A DNA stretch of 64,000 nt, taken from NCBI GenBank assembly GCA_963837285.1, contig CAWIMS010000005.1, forward strand, positions 2,666,001 through 2,730,000, written 5' to 3'. Shown here one piece after another: positions 1-8,098 of this stretch (the stretch's first letter is position 1; every line of letters starts with the position of its first letter). The stretch is from Planosporangium sp963837285. GTDB lineage: Bacteria; Actinomycetota; Actinomycetes; Mycobacteriales; Micromonosporaceae. The notes below the pieces were generated by a model that had not been told where the DNA came from, did not search any database, and saw nothing but the letters and a program-made list of their open reading frames with translations. The translations under genes and the position numbers were made by a program.

Positions 1-96
1 CGAGATACCCTGCTGACCCTCGGACATGATCCACTCCGCCTCGACTCGCCACGCGGGATGGACGCGGAGGTCCTCCTGGAGGCCGCCACAACCTGA
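1..96 (+). CDS. 3' end of an unidentified gene (partial)
   Basis: An open frame enters from the left edge in frame 1 and stops with TGA at 94-96, giving 31 C-terminal residues that end in EVLLEAATT. A strong hairpin follows 14 bp later, which supports a real gene end here. Too little is visible to assign a family. Confidence 0.5.
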   Translation, partial: RDTLLTLGHDPLRLDSPRGMDAEVLLEAATT

Positions 97-110
97 CCTC
101 GACAGCAACA

Positions 111-147
111 CGATCTTGGGGCGGATACATCATCCGTCCCAAGATCG
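111..147. terminator. GATC-containing hairpin, probable terminator
   Basis: Arms 111-126 and 132-147 form a 16-bp stem with one G-U pair and a 5-nt loop (ACATC). It lies just after the stop codon at 96 and before the gene at 216. The stem contains GATC near its base, as do most of the long intergenic hairpins in this window. Confidence 0.7.
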
Positions 148-215
148 TCGAAACCGGGTGATAGCAAGCCTGAACAGGGTAAGGATGGGCGAAGGACGTC
201 AACCGAGGAGTCGCC

Positions 216-1340
216 ATGCATCTGTCGTTCCTTCGCCCGCTGTACGAGCGCCCCGGCCCGTGGGCCTCTGTCGTACTCGACGCATCGCACGAGACCGAGG
301 ACGCCACCAAGGCTCTCGACCTGCGATGGCGGGCGGTCCGGAACGAACTGGCCGCGAAGGGCGCCGACGAGCCGACCCTGGTGGCGCTCGAAAACGCGAT
401 CCTGACCCACCACCCGCTGCCCGGCCGGTACGGGCTCGCCGCCTTCGCCGCCCGTGGCGAGGTCGCCTTGATCGAGCCGATCGTCCTCACCCCCCGCGAC
501 CACATCGCGGCGTTCGGCCCGCTGCCGCACGCGATGCCGCTTGTCGCCGGGTACGGCGAACACGTCGCCTGGCTGCGTGTCGTCGTCGACCGGATCGGGG
601 CCGACCTGCTGGGCGCGACGGCCGGCGGGGTTCCCCGGCGCGGCCACGTGACCGGGCACAACCTGTACCCGATCCACAAGGCGAAACCGGGTGGCTGGTC
701 AGCGCCGCGCTACCAGCGGGCCGCCGCGATGAACTGGGAACGCAACGCACAGGAGATCGCGGACACCGTCGCCGATCTGGCCCGGTCGGTGGACGCCGAG
801 ATCATCCTGGTCGCCGGCGACCCGCAGGCGCGCCATCTCCTGGTCGAGCACCTCCCCGACTGGTGGCAGCACCGGATCGTGGAAAGCGACACCGGCTCCC
901 GGGCCCGCGGCGCCGATCACCAACCGCTCGACGACATCACTCTCCAGGCCATCGCGAGCCTGGCCGCGCAGCACGTCAGCGACGTCGTCGACCGGTTCCG
1001 GGCCGAGCACGGGCGCGACGGGGCGGCCGGGATCGGGCTTCCCGCAACGGTTTCGGCCCTGCAACGCAGCCAGGTCGACACGGTACTGCTGATCAACGAC
1101 CTGTCGTCGACCGAGCACGTGTGGGTCGGCGAGACGCCGACCGAGATCGCGATGTCCGAGCCCCAGTTGCGCGAGATGGGCACGGATCACCCCCATCGGG
1201 TACGAGCGGATGCCGGCCTGCTCCGCGCGCTCGCCGCGACCGACGGGGATCTGGTCCTCGTGACGCCCGACGAGGTCAACCTCGACGGTGGCGTGGGAGC
1301 GCTGCTCCGCTACGCCGACGCGTCCACCCGCCGCCGCTGA
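216..1340 (+). CDS. Vms1/baeRF-type (Rv2629-like) eRF1-fold protein
   Basis: This 374-residue protein resembles the actinobacterial Rv2629/baeRF group, which shares the eRF1/Vms1 fold. Members are predicted to act on peptidyl-tRNA or stalled ribosomes, and the M. tuberculosis homologue is linked to hypoxia and dormancy (family knowledge). The sequence shows a middle segment with HVTGHNLYPIHKAKPGGWSA around residues 147-166, followed by a conserved NWERNAQEIADTV helix. A C-terminal alpha/beta half includes VDTVLLINDL and GDLVLVTPDEVNLDGGVGALLRY in pieces. No signal peptide or membrane segment is visible. The start is ATG with GAGGAG about 8 nt upstream. It stands alone between hairpins. The biochemical role is inferred from family only. 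Confidence 0.75.
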   Translation: MHLSFLRPLYERPGPWASVVLDASHETEDATKALDLRWRAVRNELAAKGADEPTLVALENAILTHHPLPGRYGLAAFAARGEVALIEPIVLTPRDHIAAFGPLPHAMPLVAGYGEHVAWLRVVVDRIGADLLGATAGGVPRRGHVTGHNLYPIHKAKPGGWSAPRYQRAAAMNWERNAQEIADTVADLARSVDAEIILVAGDPQARHLLVEHLPDWWQHRIVESDTGSRARGADHQPLDDITLQAIASLAAQHVSDVVDRFRAEHGRDGAAGIGLPATVSALQRSQVDTVLLINDLSSTEHVWVGETPTEIAMSEPQLREMGTDHPHRVRADAGLLRALAATDGDLVLVTPDEVNLDGGVGALLRYADASTRRR

Positions 1341-1376
1341 GCCGCCCTTGATCAGCCCAACCCCCGAGCACCCAAA

Positions 1377-1451
1377 GATCGGCACAACTTCCCGGAAATA
1401 GTGGCCTCAGCGGGGTGCTATGGCCACTATTTCCGGGAAGTTGTGCCGATC
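1377..1451. repeat. 75-bp palindromic intergenic element, family A copy 1
   Basis: Arms 1377-1406 and 1422-1451 are perfect 30-nt reverse complements around a 15-nt loop (TCAGCGGGGTGCTAT). Each arm also holds its own near-palindrome built on CACAACTTCCCGGAA. The element begins and ends with GATC. It differs at one base in 75 from the copy at 58464-58538. It lies downstream of the gene ending at 1340, so it can also act as a terminator. Confidence 0.95.
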
Positions 1452-1513
1452 ATGGGCCGGGGTCATGGGCCGGGGTCATGGGCCGGGGTCATGGGCCGGG
1501 GTCATGGGCCGGG
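1451..1513. repeat. 13-bp tandem repeat abutting family A copy 1
   Basis: The unit CATGGGCCGGGGT is repeated head to tail: four full copies from 1451 and a fifth truncated at 1513. The array is flanked on both sides by GGGAAGTTGTGCCG (1436-1449 and 1511-1524), the right end of the palindromic element. This suggests it grew by slippage or duplication inside that end. Confidence 0.9.
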
Positions 1514-1594
1514 AAGTTGTGCCGCTCCCCGGGTGCCGAGGGCGTCGCCGGGCGATATGGTGCTTCGCGGTGTGCTCAGGCCCGGAGGGGTGAT

Positions 1595-3529
1595 ATGGGC
1601 ACGGATGCCCGATGGCGCTACCAACCGGCCCTCGACGGGGTTCGGGCACTCGCCGTCGTGGCTGTCATGGTCTTCCACGCCCGTCCCGACTGGCTGCCCG
1701 GCGGGTTCCTCGGCGTCGACGCGTTCTTCGTCCTGTCCGGCTTCCTGATCACCGGCCTGCTGCTCACCGAGGCGCGGCGCACCGGCAGGATCCGGCTGGC
1801 CGCCTTCTGGGGCCGCCGCGCCCGCCGGCTGCTGCCCGCGCTGTTGCTGGTGCTGATCGCCGTCGCGATCGGCGCACGGTACCTGCTGTCGCCCGAAGAA
1901 CTGGCGCCCCTGCGGCTGGACGCGCTGGCCGCCCTCGGCTACGTCGCCAACTGGCGGATGATCTTCCGGGGCGGCGACTACTTCGCGCGCACCGCCCCCG
2001 CCTCGCCCCTGCAACACACCTGGTCGCTGGGCATCGAGGAGCAGTTCTATCTACTGTGGCCACTGCTGGTCGTCGGGTTGCTGCGGTGGCGCCACGCACG
2101 GTCCGCACTTCTCGCGCTCTGTTGCATCGGTACCGGCGGAGCAGTGCTCCTGTCGGCCTGGCTCTACCACCCCGGGGCGGATCCGGGGCGGGTGTACTAC
2201 GGCACCGACACCCGCGCCGGGGCGTTGCTGACCGGCTGCGCGCTGGCGCTGATGGTGACCGGTCGTCGGGTACCCGGAAGGCGCTGGATCGCGGCGGCGG
2301 CCGCACCGGCGACGGCGCTGTTGGTGCTGGCGCTGGTCCGGGTCGACGGCGAGTCGGCGTGGTTGTACCGGGGTGGCCTGACGACCATCGCGCTCGCGGT
2401 CGCCTTGGGGCTGGCGCATCTGGTGGCGTCGCCCGACGGCGTGGCGGCGAGGCTGCTGTCGCTGGCGCCGATCGCCTGGGTCGGGCGGATCTCGTACGGC
2501 CTGTACCTGTGGCACTGGCCGCTGTTCGCCGCGCTCAACGCGGACCGGACCGGCCTGACCGGCAACGCGCTGTTCGGCGCCCGGATCGGGGTGACCGTGC
2601 TGGTCGCGACGCTGAGCTTCTACCTGGTGGAGCGGCCGGTCCGCCACGGCGCCCGCAGTGTCCGGCTGGTCCCGCTCGCCGCGGCGGCCGCCACGGTGAC
2701 CGCGGCCACGGTGGTGATCGCGACGGTACCGCCGGCGCAGCCGCCACTGTGGGTGCACGCCGCCTCGACCGGAACCGTGAACCCGGCGCCGAAGGGCCAG
2801 CCGGCCGCAGTGCCGGCGGTACCCCCGCCGATCGCGCGGCCCGGCCGGGCGCCCGGCGGCCCCCGGGTGATCGTGCTCGGCGACTCGGTGGCCTGGACGC
2901 TCGGCGAGTACCTGCTGCCGGTGCGCGGCAACCTCGGCATCAACAACGCCGCCGTCCAGGGCTGCGGCATCGCGCGCCTGCCCGACATCCGGTACCTCGA
3001 CTCGCCGCACACCAACTACCCGGGCTGCGACACGTGGGACCAACGGTGGCGGACCGCGGTCACCGGCGACGACCCGGACGTGTCGGTGATCCTGCTCGAC
3101 CGGTGGGAGCTGATGGACCGCCGGATCAACGGCCGGTACCAGCACCTCGGCGACCCGGACTACGACACCTATGTGACCGGCGAGCTCAACCTGGCCATCT
3201 CGGTCGCGGCCGGCAAGGGCGCCCGTGTCGTGCTGCTCACCGCGCCGTACACGCATCGCGACGAGCGCCCGGACGGCAGCCTGTACCCGGAGGACACGCC
3301 GGCCCGGGTGGACGCCTGGAACGGGCTGCTCGCCAAGGAGGCGGCCACGAACCCGGCCCGCCCGGTGGTACTGGACCTGAACAAGGTGGTCTGTCCTGGC
3401 GGGACATTCACCTGGACCGTGAACGGCGTACGGGTACGCAGCGACGGCCTGCACTTCACGCCCGCCGGGGTACAGCGGATCGTCGCCCCCTGGCTACTCC
3501 CCCAACTGAGCGCGCTCGCCACGAGGTGA
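1595..3529 (+). CDS. Membrane acyltransferase 3 fused to SGNH esterase (OafA-like)
   Basis: This 644-residue protein has an N-terminal acyltransferase-3 domain of about ten membrane helices and a C-terminal SGNH hydrolase domain. Such proteins O-acylate cell-surface polysaccharides or lipids from acyl-CoA (family knowledge). Diagnostic motifs are LDGVRALAVVAVMVFH near the N-terminus, FLGVDAFFVLSGFLIT, HTWSLGIEEQFYLLWP and GRISYGLYLWHWPLF. The extracellular domain has the GDS motif (VIVLGDSVAW, about residue 429) and SDGLHFTPAG (about residue 617) carrying the catalytic Asp-His. I chose ATG 1595 because GGAGGGG lies just upstream; the frame stays open further upstream only through the palindromic repeat. 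The stop overlaps the next palindromic element. The acceptor is unknown. Confidence 0.9.
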   Translation: MGTDARWRYQPALDGVRALAVVAVMVFHARPDWLPGGFLGVDAFFVLSGFLITGLLLTEARRTGRIRLAAFWGRRARRLLPALLLVLIAVAIGARYLLSPEELAPLRLDALAALGYVANWRMIFRGGDYFARTAPASPLQHTWSLGIEEQFYLLWPLLVVGLLRWRHARSALLALCCIGTGGAVLLSAWLYHPGADPGRVYYGTDTRAGALLTGCALALMVTGRRVPGRRWIAAAAAPATALLVLALVRVDGESAWLYRGGLTTIALAVALGLAHLVASPDGVAARLLSLAPIAWVGRISYGLYLWHWPLFAALNADRTGLTGNALFGARIGVTVLVATLSFYLVERPVRHGARSVRLVPLAAAAATVTAATVVIATVPPAQPPLWVHAASTGTVNPAPKGQPAAVPAVPPPIARPGRAPGGPRVIVLGDSVAWTLGEYLLPVRGNLGINNAAVQGCGIARLPDIRYLDSPHTNYPGCDTWDQRWRTAVTGDDPDVSVILLDRWELMDRRINGRYQHLGDPDYDTYVTGELNLAISVAAGKGARVVLLTAPYTHRDERPDGSLYPEDTPARVDAWNGLLAKEAATNPARPVVLDLNKVVCPGGTFTWTVNGVRVRSDGLHFTPAGVQRIVAPWLLPQLSALATR

Positions 3530-3602
3530 TCGGCACAACTTCCCGGAAGTCGTGGCCTCAGCGGGGTCGTATGGCCACAACTTGCCGGAAGTTGTGGCAA
3601 TC
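3528..3602. repeat. 75-bp palindromic element, family A copy 2, between convergent genes
   Basis: Arms 3528-3557 and 3573-3602 pair with about five differences around the loop TCAGCGGGGTCGTAT. The first bases (GAT) are part of the TGA stop codon of the acyltransferase at 3527-3529. The right end is 11 bp from the stop of the minus-strand gene at 3614. It is placed to terminate both transcripts. Confidence 0.93.
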
Positions 3603-3613
3603 TTGTCGCGGGC

Positions 3614-3835
3614 TCAGTTCGGGCCGGAGTGGCCCTCGAACGACGGGCGGCCCATCCGCTCGGGCTTCAGCCGCTCCTCGTCCCCGAACTCCTCCTCGGC
3701 ACCGGCGTCCCCGCCGGTCGGGTCGTCGAGCTGCCCGTCCGTGGAGTACGTCGCCAGCGCCTCGTCCAGCTCGGACAGCGGCAGCCGCTCCTCGTCGCGC
3801 CAGACGCCGTCGTCCTCGTCGCGCGGTGCGTTCAT
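3614..3835 (-). CDS. Small acidic hypothetical protein (73 aa)
   Basis: The predicted 73-residue protein starts MNAPRDEDDGVW and is strongly acidic, with DE-rich stretches such as RDEERLPLSELDEALATY and EEEFGDEERLKPERMG. It has no cysteine, signal or membrane segment, so it is probably a small soluble protein. ATG at 3835 is preceded by GAGGT at a workable distance. It converges with the acyltransferase. I do not recognise a named family; acidic proteins of this size are common and uncharacterised in actinomycetes. A second small acidic ORF is at 47748-47918. Confidence 0.6.
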   Translation of the reverse strand: MNAPRDEDDGVWRDEERLPLSELDEALATYSTDGQLDDPTGGDAGAEEEFGDEERLKPERMGRPSFEGHSGPN

Positions 3836-3971
3836 CCGACCTCGCCTACCCGGCACCCGGGCGGCCAAACCCGCCGGATCCGCCCATCGTGACCGGAACC
3901 ACATGTGCCAATGTGTGGGCTCCCGCCAGCTTGGGTAGGGCAAGGCGCCGGCCACCGAGGGGAGAGTATGG

Positions 3972-4685
3972 ATGAGCGAGCTCCACGTGGTGGAGATTGT
4001 CGCGCTGCTCCGGGAGCTGACCGCCCGCCTGATCACCAGCGACGACCTCGACCAGGCGCTGGAGTCGCTGGTCACGACCACGACCCGGGTGGTGCCCGGC
4101 CGATCGTGGTGCGGCATCACGCTGCTGCGGGCCGGCGCGCCGGTTACCGAGGCCGCGTCGAGCCCGCTACCCAGCGAGGTGGACGAGATCCAGTACCGCG
4201 CCGGCGACGGGCCGGCGCTGACTGCCATCCGTACCCGGGAAATGATCGCCGTGGGTGACCTGACCTCCGAGACCAGGTGGCCGCAGTGGCGGGAGGCCGC
4301 GGTCGGCGACGACATCGCGGCCGTACTGTCGGTGCCCCTCGACATCGACGACCACGTGATCGGGGCACTGAACCTGTACGCCGGGGAACGCAATGTGATC
4401 ACCCCGGACGTCCAGTTGGCCGCCATGCTGGTGGCCGAGCATGCCGGGCTGCTGCTCGCCGCCGTGCTCGACCGGGGTCGCCGGGCCGGGCTCGCCGCCG
4501 ACCTGTCGGACGCGTTGACCAGTGGAGACACCGTCAACCGGGCGATCGGGATCGTGATGGCGCAGCGTGGCTGCCCGGCCGAGGACGCGCTGGACGTCCT
4601 CCGGCAGGCGTCGGCAACCCTGCACGCCCCCCTGTACGAGGTGGCCGACCGTTTGGTGACCGCGATAGCCAACCGCTCCGCCTAG
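3972..4685 (+). CDS. GAF-ANTAR domain RNA-binding antiterminator
   Basis: This 237-residue regulator has a GAF sensory domain (about residues 15-165, including GDGPALTAIRTRE and SVPLDIDDHVIGALNLYA) and a C-terminal ANTAR domain (about 180-235). The ANTAR part has the three-helix pattern with NRAIGIVMAQRGCPAEDAL. ANTAR proteins bind paired hairpins in nascent RNA and prevent termination (family knowledge). There is no kinase or receiver partner beside it, so the ligand and RNA target are unknown. ATG 3972 is preceded by GAGGGGAG; a second ATG at 3968 is out of frame. Confidence 0.9.
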   Translation: MSELHVVEIVALLRELTARLITSDDLDQALESLVTTTTRVVPGRSWCGITLLRAGAPVTEAASSPLPSEVDEIQYRAGDGPALTAIRTREMIAVGDLTSETRWPQWREAAVGDDIAAVLSVPLDIDDHVIGALNLYAGERNVITPDVQLAAMLVAEHAGLLLAAVLDRGRRAGLAADLSDALTSGDTVNRAIGIVMAQRGCPAEDALDVLRQASATLHAPLYEVADRLVTAIANRSA

Positions 4686-4697
4686 CTCTTTCTCGCC

Positions 4698-4754
4698 GAT
4701 CAAGGAGAAATGTACACACTTTGATCTCCCAACCGTGTTCACTTCTCCTTGATC
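4698..4754. terminator. Long GATC-bounded hairpin after the GAF-ANTAR gene
   Basis: Arms 4698-4717 and 4735-4754 (GATCAAGGAGAA at the base) form a 20-bp stem with two mismatches and a 17-nt loop. It begins 12 bp after the stop codon at 4685. It is of the same GATC-bounded design as families A and B, and most simply is the terminator of the upstream gene. Confidence 0.75.
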
Positions 4755-4817
4755 GAGGAGAACGGGGGCTCGAAGGGGTGGTGCGTTCAATGAGCCGGCC
4801 GCCTAGGCTGAGGCACC

Positions 4818-5354
4818 GTGAGTGACGAGTGCGTCACCGTGGTGGAGTTGTCGATCGACGAGCTGGAAGCCGCCGATCGGGCCGACGCCGTCATCCGGTG
4901 GCTCCTCGATCACGAGGTGATCGTGCCGAACCCGGCGCGCGACAGCGCCTGGCGGCCGAGCGCGTACCTGCCCGGGCCGCGGGCACCGATGGCCGCGCCG
5001 GGATTCGCCGAAACCGACTACACGCTCGCCAACAACGGCGTCGACATCGTGGTGGAACGCGAGCTCTACCGGGACACCTCTCCGCACGAGGCGCCGGCCT
5101 GCCCGGACTGCGGGTTCGAGCTGCCCGAGACCACCCTGGAAGGCTTGATCAGGCCCTGGCTGGACGGCCACGAGCCGCGGGTACGGTGTGCCGGCTGCGG
5201 CGTGGTCCGCCCGCTCGGCGACTGGCCGGACGGGTACCTGGTGGGTGCGCTGGCCGTCCGGTTCAACAACTGGCCACCGCTGTCCGAGGAGTTCCTGGCC
5301 GCGCTCGGCACCCAGATGGGTCCGCGCTGGCGGGCGGTACGCGAGCACTACTGA
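4818..5354 (+). CDS. Zinc-ribbon hypothetical protein, leaderless
   Basis: This 178-residue protein has two CxxC knuckles, CPDCGFELPE and VRCAGCGVV, about 30 residues apart in the middle. Together they resemble a zinc ribbon. The flanking parts look globular, with no signal peptide. It begins with GTG at 4818 and no Shine-Dalgarno. A TAGGCT box (4804-4809) lies 8 nt before the GTG, as expected for a leaderless transcript. A compact GC hairpin follows the stop. I do not recognise a characterised family; proteins of this layout are annotated as hypothetical in Micromonosporaceae. Confidence 0.8.
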   Translation: MSDECVTVVELSIDELEAADRADAVIRWLLDHEVIVPNPARDSAWRPSAYLPGPRAPMAAPGFAETDYTLANNGVDIVVERELYRDTSPHEAPACPDCGFELPETTLEGLIRPWLDGHEPRVRCAGCGVVRPLGDWPDGYLVGALAVRFNNWPPLSEEFLAALGTQMGPRWRAVREHY

Positions 5355-5356
5355 TT

Positions 5357-5386
5357 GAAGGGAGGGCCCGCGAGGACCCTCCCTTC
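5357..5386 (+). terminator. GC hairpin terminator
   Basis: GAAGGGAGGG (5357-5366) pairs perfectly with CCCTCCCTTC (5377-5386) around a 10-nt loop, starting 3 bp after the stop codon at 5354. Confidence 0.7.
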
Positions 5387-5531
5387 CCGGCAACAGCACG
5401 GCGCTACCGGGCTAGCGCCACGAGTCGAGGTACCCGGTAATGCCCCGGTACGCACCGTTGCCGAACCCCTCGAATGGTTCGCCTCCCGGGGTGCAGCGCG
5501 GTCGCGGCACGGGTCCGGCAAGGTGGCAGCC

Positions 5532-6035
5532 ATGAGAGTCGTACTGACGGCGGACACCCACGTCCCCAAGCGCGCCCGTGACCTGCCCACATCGCTGTGG
5601 CGGGCGATCGAGGACGCCGACCTGGTGGTGCACGCCGGGGACTGGGTCGACGTCGCGCTGCTGGACGGGTTCGAGGCCCGGGCCGCCCGGGTGGTCGGCG
5701 TGTACGGCAACAACGACGGTCCCCCGCTCCGGGCCCGGCTCCCCGAGGTGGCCCGGGTCGAGCTGGCCGGTGTCCGGCTGGCGGTGGTACACGAGACCGG
5801 GCCGGCGGCCGGCCGGGAACGCCGCTGCGCACAGCGCTTCCCCGATGTCGATGTGCTGGTCTTCGGCCACAGCCACATCCCGTGGGACAGCACGGCGCCG
5901 AACGGCCTCCGGCTTCTGAACCCGGGCTCGCCGACCGACCGCCGGCGCCAACCGGTCGCCACGTTCATGATCGCGGAAATTGACGGTGGAGAGTTGATCG
6001 AGGTGAGACTTCATTCAGTCACTCACCCCTTTTGA
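5532..6035 (+). CDS. YfcE/MJ0936-family metallophosphoesterase
   Basis: This 167-residue calcineurin-like phosphoesterase is of the short YfcE/MJ0936 type, hydrolysing phosphodiesters with two bound metals (family knowledge). The metal-binding motifs are in order: TADTHVPKR (DxH) at the N-terminus, HAGDW, GNND, a VVHETG segment and the C-terminal VFGHSHIPWD (GHxH-like). The frame is open for 59 codons upstream, but ATG 5532 with AGGTGG before it gives the usual family N-terminus. It is a single gene between the zinc-ribbon gene and an NTF2-like gene. The substrate is unknown. Confidence 0.88.
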   Translation: MRVVLTADTHVPKRARDLPTSLWRAIEDADLVVHAGDWVDVALLDGFEARAARVVGVYGNNDGPPLRARLPEVARVELAGVRLAVVHETGPAAGRERRCAQRFPDVDVLVFGHSHIPWDSTAPNGLRLLNPGSPTDRRRQPVATFMIAEIDGGELIEVRLHSVTHPF

Positions 6036-6101
6036 GTCCTCTGGGGACGGTGTTAACGTACCCGCACCTGTCGCTGCGGCAATGCTAAAAGGATCGATCT
6101 G

Positions 6102-6575
6102 TTGAGTAGGCACGTATTAGCCGAGATCAACCGTGACGTCTGGATTCCGTTCCAAAACGCGTACGCGAGCGGAAACGCGGAAGCGTTCATCGCGCTGCAC
6201 TCCCCGGATGTGATCCGGGTCGAGGGCAACGGCGGCTGGGTCGGCGGCCTCGAGGAGTACGCCGTCCGCCTGCGGGAGTGGTTCCAGTGGGTCGCCGTGC
6301 AGGAGGGCAAGCTCGACATCCGGTTCCGCTTCCTGGAACGGCACGCGAGCGACGACGCCTCCTCGGAGCGCGGGGTCTACCGGCTGTCGCTGACCTACCC
6401 GGACGCCGACGAGCGGCTCTGGTACGGGAGGTTCCACACGATCAGCCGCAAGCGCGACGGGGTGTGGCGGATCGCGATGGACTACGACTCCGACGAGGAC
6501 GGCACGATCACCGAGGAGACGTTCGACAGCGGCCGGGAGATGGACGACGTCGAGCCGTCCGAGGCCCGCCTGTAG
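6102..6575 (+). CDS. SnoaL/NTF2-like protein with TTG start
   Basis: The 157-residue protein has the SnoaL-like/DUF4440 pattern of the NTF2 cone fold. It begins with a helix (FQNAYASGNAEAFIALH), followed by a strand with DVIRVEGNGGWVGG and C-terminal strands around LWYGRFHTISRKRDGVWRIA. The C-terminus is acidic (DYDSDEDG). The fold serves in small-molecule binding, isomerases and some enzymes; nothing here fixes a function. The start is TTG at 6102 with AAAGGA about 9 nt upstream. A double-stemmed hairpin follows at 6602-6654. Confidence 0.75.
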   Translation: MSRHVLAEINRDVWIPFQNAYASGNAEAFIALHSPDVIRVEGNGGWVGGLEEYAVRLREWFQWVAVQEGKLDIRFRFLERHASDDASSERGVYRLSLTYPDADERLWYGRFHTISRKRDGVWRIAMDYDSDEDGTITEETFDSGREMDDVEPSEARL

Positions 6576-6601
6576 CCACGCCGGACGCCGCATACGCGAA
6601 A

Positions 6602-6654
6602 CCGGACCCCGACCAGACCCGCCGGCGAGCGGTCCGGCGGGCGGTGGGGTCCGG
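6602..6654 (+). terminator. Two-tier GC hairpin
   Basis: CCGGACCCC (6602-6610) pairs with GGGGTCCGG (6646-6654), and an inner CCCGCCGG/CCGGCGGG stem lies between. The structure starts 27 bp after the stop codon at 6575. It is a likely terminator for the NTF2-like gene. Confidence 0.6.
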
Positions 6655-6816
6655 CGCACCATAGTTCGGCCGGCGGCATCCGGTCTTGAGCACTCCTGGC
6701 GGCCACGACCGGGCGGCACATGATCACGCTGAGTTTGCCGGACCTGAGCGGTGGGCACCCTTCCGGTAGAAGTCGTGGCGAGGCGGCCGCCACAGCCGAG
6801 CGTGGAGGGGCGCATC

Positions 6817-7248
6817 GTGCACGTAACGGTCAAGCTCTCGTTACCGCGGGACACCGGGAGCGTGGCGATCAGCCGCCGGGTGGTCCGATCCGCGCTCACC
6901 GCGCTCGGGGTGATCGACAACGTGCGGTACGACGTCGAGTTGGCGCTGACCGAGGCGTGTGCGAACGTGGTCCGCCACGCGTCGCACTCCGACGAGTACG
7001 ACGTCTCGATCGACGTGCGCGACGAGACGTGCAGCATCGACGTGATCGACAGCGGCCGCGGCTACGACGAGGAGACACTCCAGGCCTCGATGCCCAACCC
7101 GAGCGCGGAGGAGGGCCGGGGCCTGCACCTGATCCGGATGCTGACCGAGAACGTCCGGCTGGCCCGTCACCCCAAACAGGGCACGATCATGCACTTCGAG
7201 AAGCGGCTCGAATGGGAGCCGCGGTCACTCATCCCGCAGACGTCCTGA
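6817..7248 (+). CDS. RsbW/SpoIIAB-like ATP-binding (anti-sigma type) protein
   Basis: This 143-residue protein has a stand-alone HATPase_c fold of the RsbW/SpoIIAB serine-kinase type. The N-box is ELALTEACANVVRHA, the G1 box DSGRGYD and the G2 box GRGLHLIRMLTENV. Family members hold sigma factors or phosphorylate anti-anti-sigma factors; no STAS partner or sigma factor adjoins, so the partner is distant or different. GTG 6817 is chosen because GGAGGGG lies 6 nt upstream; the open frame extends 22 codons further. Its 3' end overlaps the convergent DUF3817 gene by 20 bp. Confidence 0.85.
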   Translation: MHVTVKLSLPRDTGSVAISRRVVRSALTALGVIDNVRYDVELALTEACANVVRHASHSDEYDVSIDVRDETCSIDVIDSGRGYDEETLQASMPNPSAEEGRGLHLIRMLTENVRLARHPKQGTIMHFEKRLEWEPRSLIPQTS

Positions 7249-7564
7249 CCGGCTCCGCCGGCGCCGCACCCGCGGCGCGGACCCGCCGGGTGACGCTGCG
7301 CTCCGCGACGAACGACAGGAACGGCACGGTCCCCGCGAGCAGGATCAACACCGTGTACCGCAGCGGCCAGCGGGCACGCAGCGACAGGTCGAACGCCACG
7401 ACCAGGTAGACCATGTAGAGGAAGCCGTGGATCGGGCCGACGATCGCGACCATGGTCGGGGCGTCGGCGAAGTACTTCAGCGGCATCGCGACCAGCGTGA
7501 GGACCAGCAGGAAGACCCCGACGACGTACGCGATGACGCGGTACCGGGTGAGCGCGGACTGCAC
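7229..7564 (-). CDS. DUF3817 membrane protein
   Basis: This 111-residue inner-membrane protein has about three hydrophobic helices: VIAYVVGVFLLVLTLVAMPL, a segment with GPIHGFLYMVYLVVAFDL, and a third at YTVLILLAGTVPFLSFVAE. The P-H-G-F-x-Y pattern is typical of DUF3817. The function of the family is unknown. It starts with GTG (7562-7564), 3 bp after the stop of the gene upstream, with GGAAGG inside that gene's end. The pair is therefore very probably translationally coupled. Confidence 0.8.
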   Translation of the reverse strand: MQSALTRYRVIAYVVGVFLLVLTLVAMPLKYFADAPTMVAIVGPIHGFLYMVYLVVAFDLSLRARWPLRYTVLILLAGTVPFLSFVAERSVTRRVRAAGAAPAEPVRTSAG

Positions 7565-7567
7565 GGG

Positions 7568-7987
7568 TCAACCTTCCGATCGGGGGTACTCGCTGGGCCG
7601 CCGGCCGGGGTTGGCCGCCAACCACTCCAGATACCGGTTGTACGCCACCAGGTCGGGGTCGCCGTCATCGGCCCCCCGCCCGGCAGCCACCGGCGTCGCC
7701 TGGAACGGCACGTACCCGGGCTGACCGGCCAGTTCGGCCGGCACGTCGGCGGTCGGGGCGGGACGCGACGGCGGCTCGTCCCGGCCCAGTTCGGCGCGGA
7801 TCTCCTTGACCCAGACGAACACCACGAAGCCGGCGAACAGCGGCCACTCCAGCGCGTACCCGAAACTGAGGAGGTTGCCGGCGCGGGCCCGATCGACCTG
7901 CCACCAGCCCAGCGCGAGGAACGTGGTGACCAACGTCACCATGGCCACGTGGCGGACCAGCCACCAGGGCGTCAGGAACCGGGCCAC
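7568..7987 (-). CDS. Uncharacterised two-helix membrane protein, operon partner of the DUF3817 gene
   Basis: From GTG 7987 the product is 139 residues with two predicted membrane helices, one in HVAMVTLVTTFLALGWWQVD and one in ALEWPLFAGFVVFVWVKEI. A Pro/Ala-rich cytoplasmic tail follows, ending in YNRYLEWLAANPGR. Genes of this form commonly precede DUF3817 genes in actinobacteria (recollection, not checked). The frame is open upstream into the palindromic repeat, so the upstream extension is rejected. The 3-bp gap to the DUF3817 gene implies a two-gene operon. No function can be given. Confidence 0.7.
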   Translation of the reverse strand: MARFLTPWWLVRHVAMVTLVTTFLALGWWQVDRARAGNLLSFGYALEWPLFAGFVVFVWVKEIRAELGRDEPPSRPAPTADVPAELAGQPGYVPFQATPVAAGRGADDGDPDLVAYNRYLEWLAANPGRRPSEYPRSEG

Positions 7988-8023
7988 GCCCGCGAGCCTA
8001 CCGCGCCCCCTGATCACCGGCCT

Positions 8024-8098
8024 GACTGCCACAACTTCCCGGAAGTAGTGGCATCCGGTACACGCTGAGGCCACAACTTCTGGGAAGTTGTGCCAATC
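8024..8098. repeat. 75-bp palindromic element, family A copy 3
   Basis: The arms at about 8024-8053 and 8069-8098 contain CACAACTTCCCGGAAGTAG and CACAACTTCTGGGAAGTTG. The loop differs from other copies but the total length is again 75 bp. The right end overlaps the TGA stop of the histidine kinase gene (8097-8099, minus strand), so the element directly follows that gene. Confidence 0.9.

Noticed and set aside
1415..1594. Upstream extension of the acyltransferase frame
   Set aside because: It would translate the palindromic element and the 13-bp repeats (PGSWAGVMGRGH-like); ATG 1595 has the ribosome-binding site and the usual family start.
4698..4754. Hairpin after the GAF-ANTAR gene as an ANTAR RNA target
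   Set aside because: ANTAR targets are two short hairpins with hexaloops; this is a single 20-bp stem with a 17-nt loop placed at the gene end.
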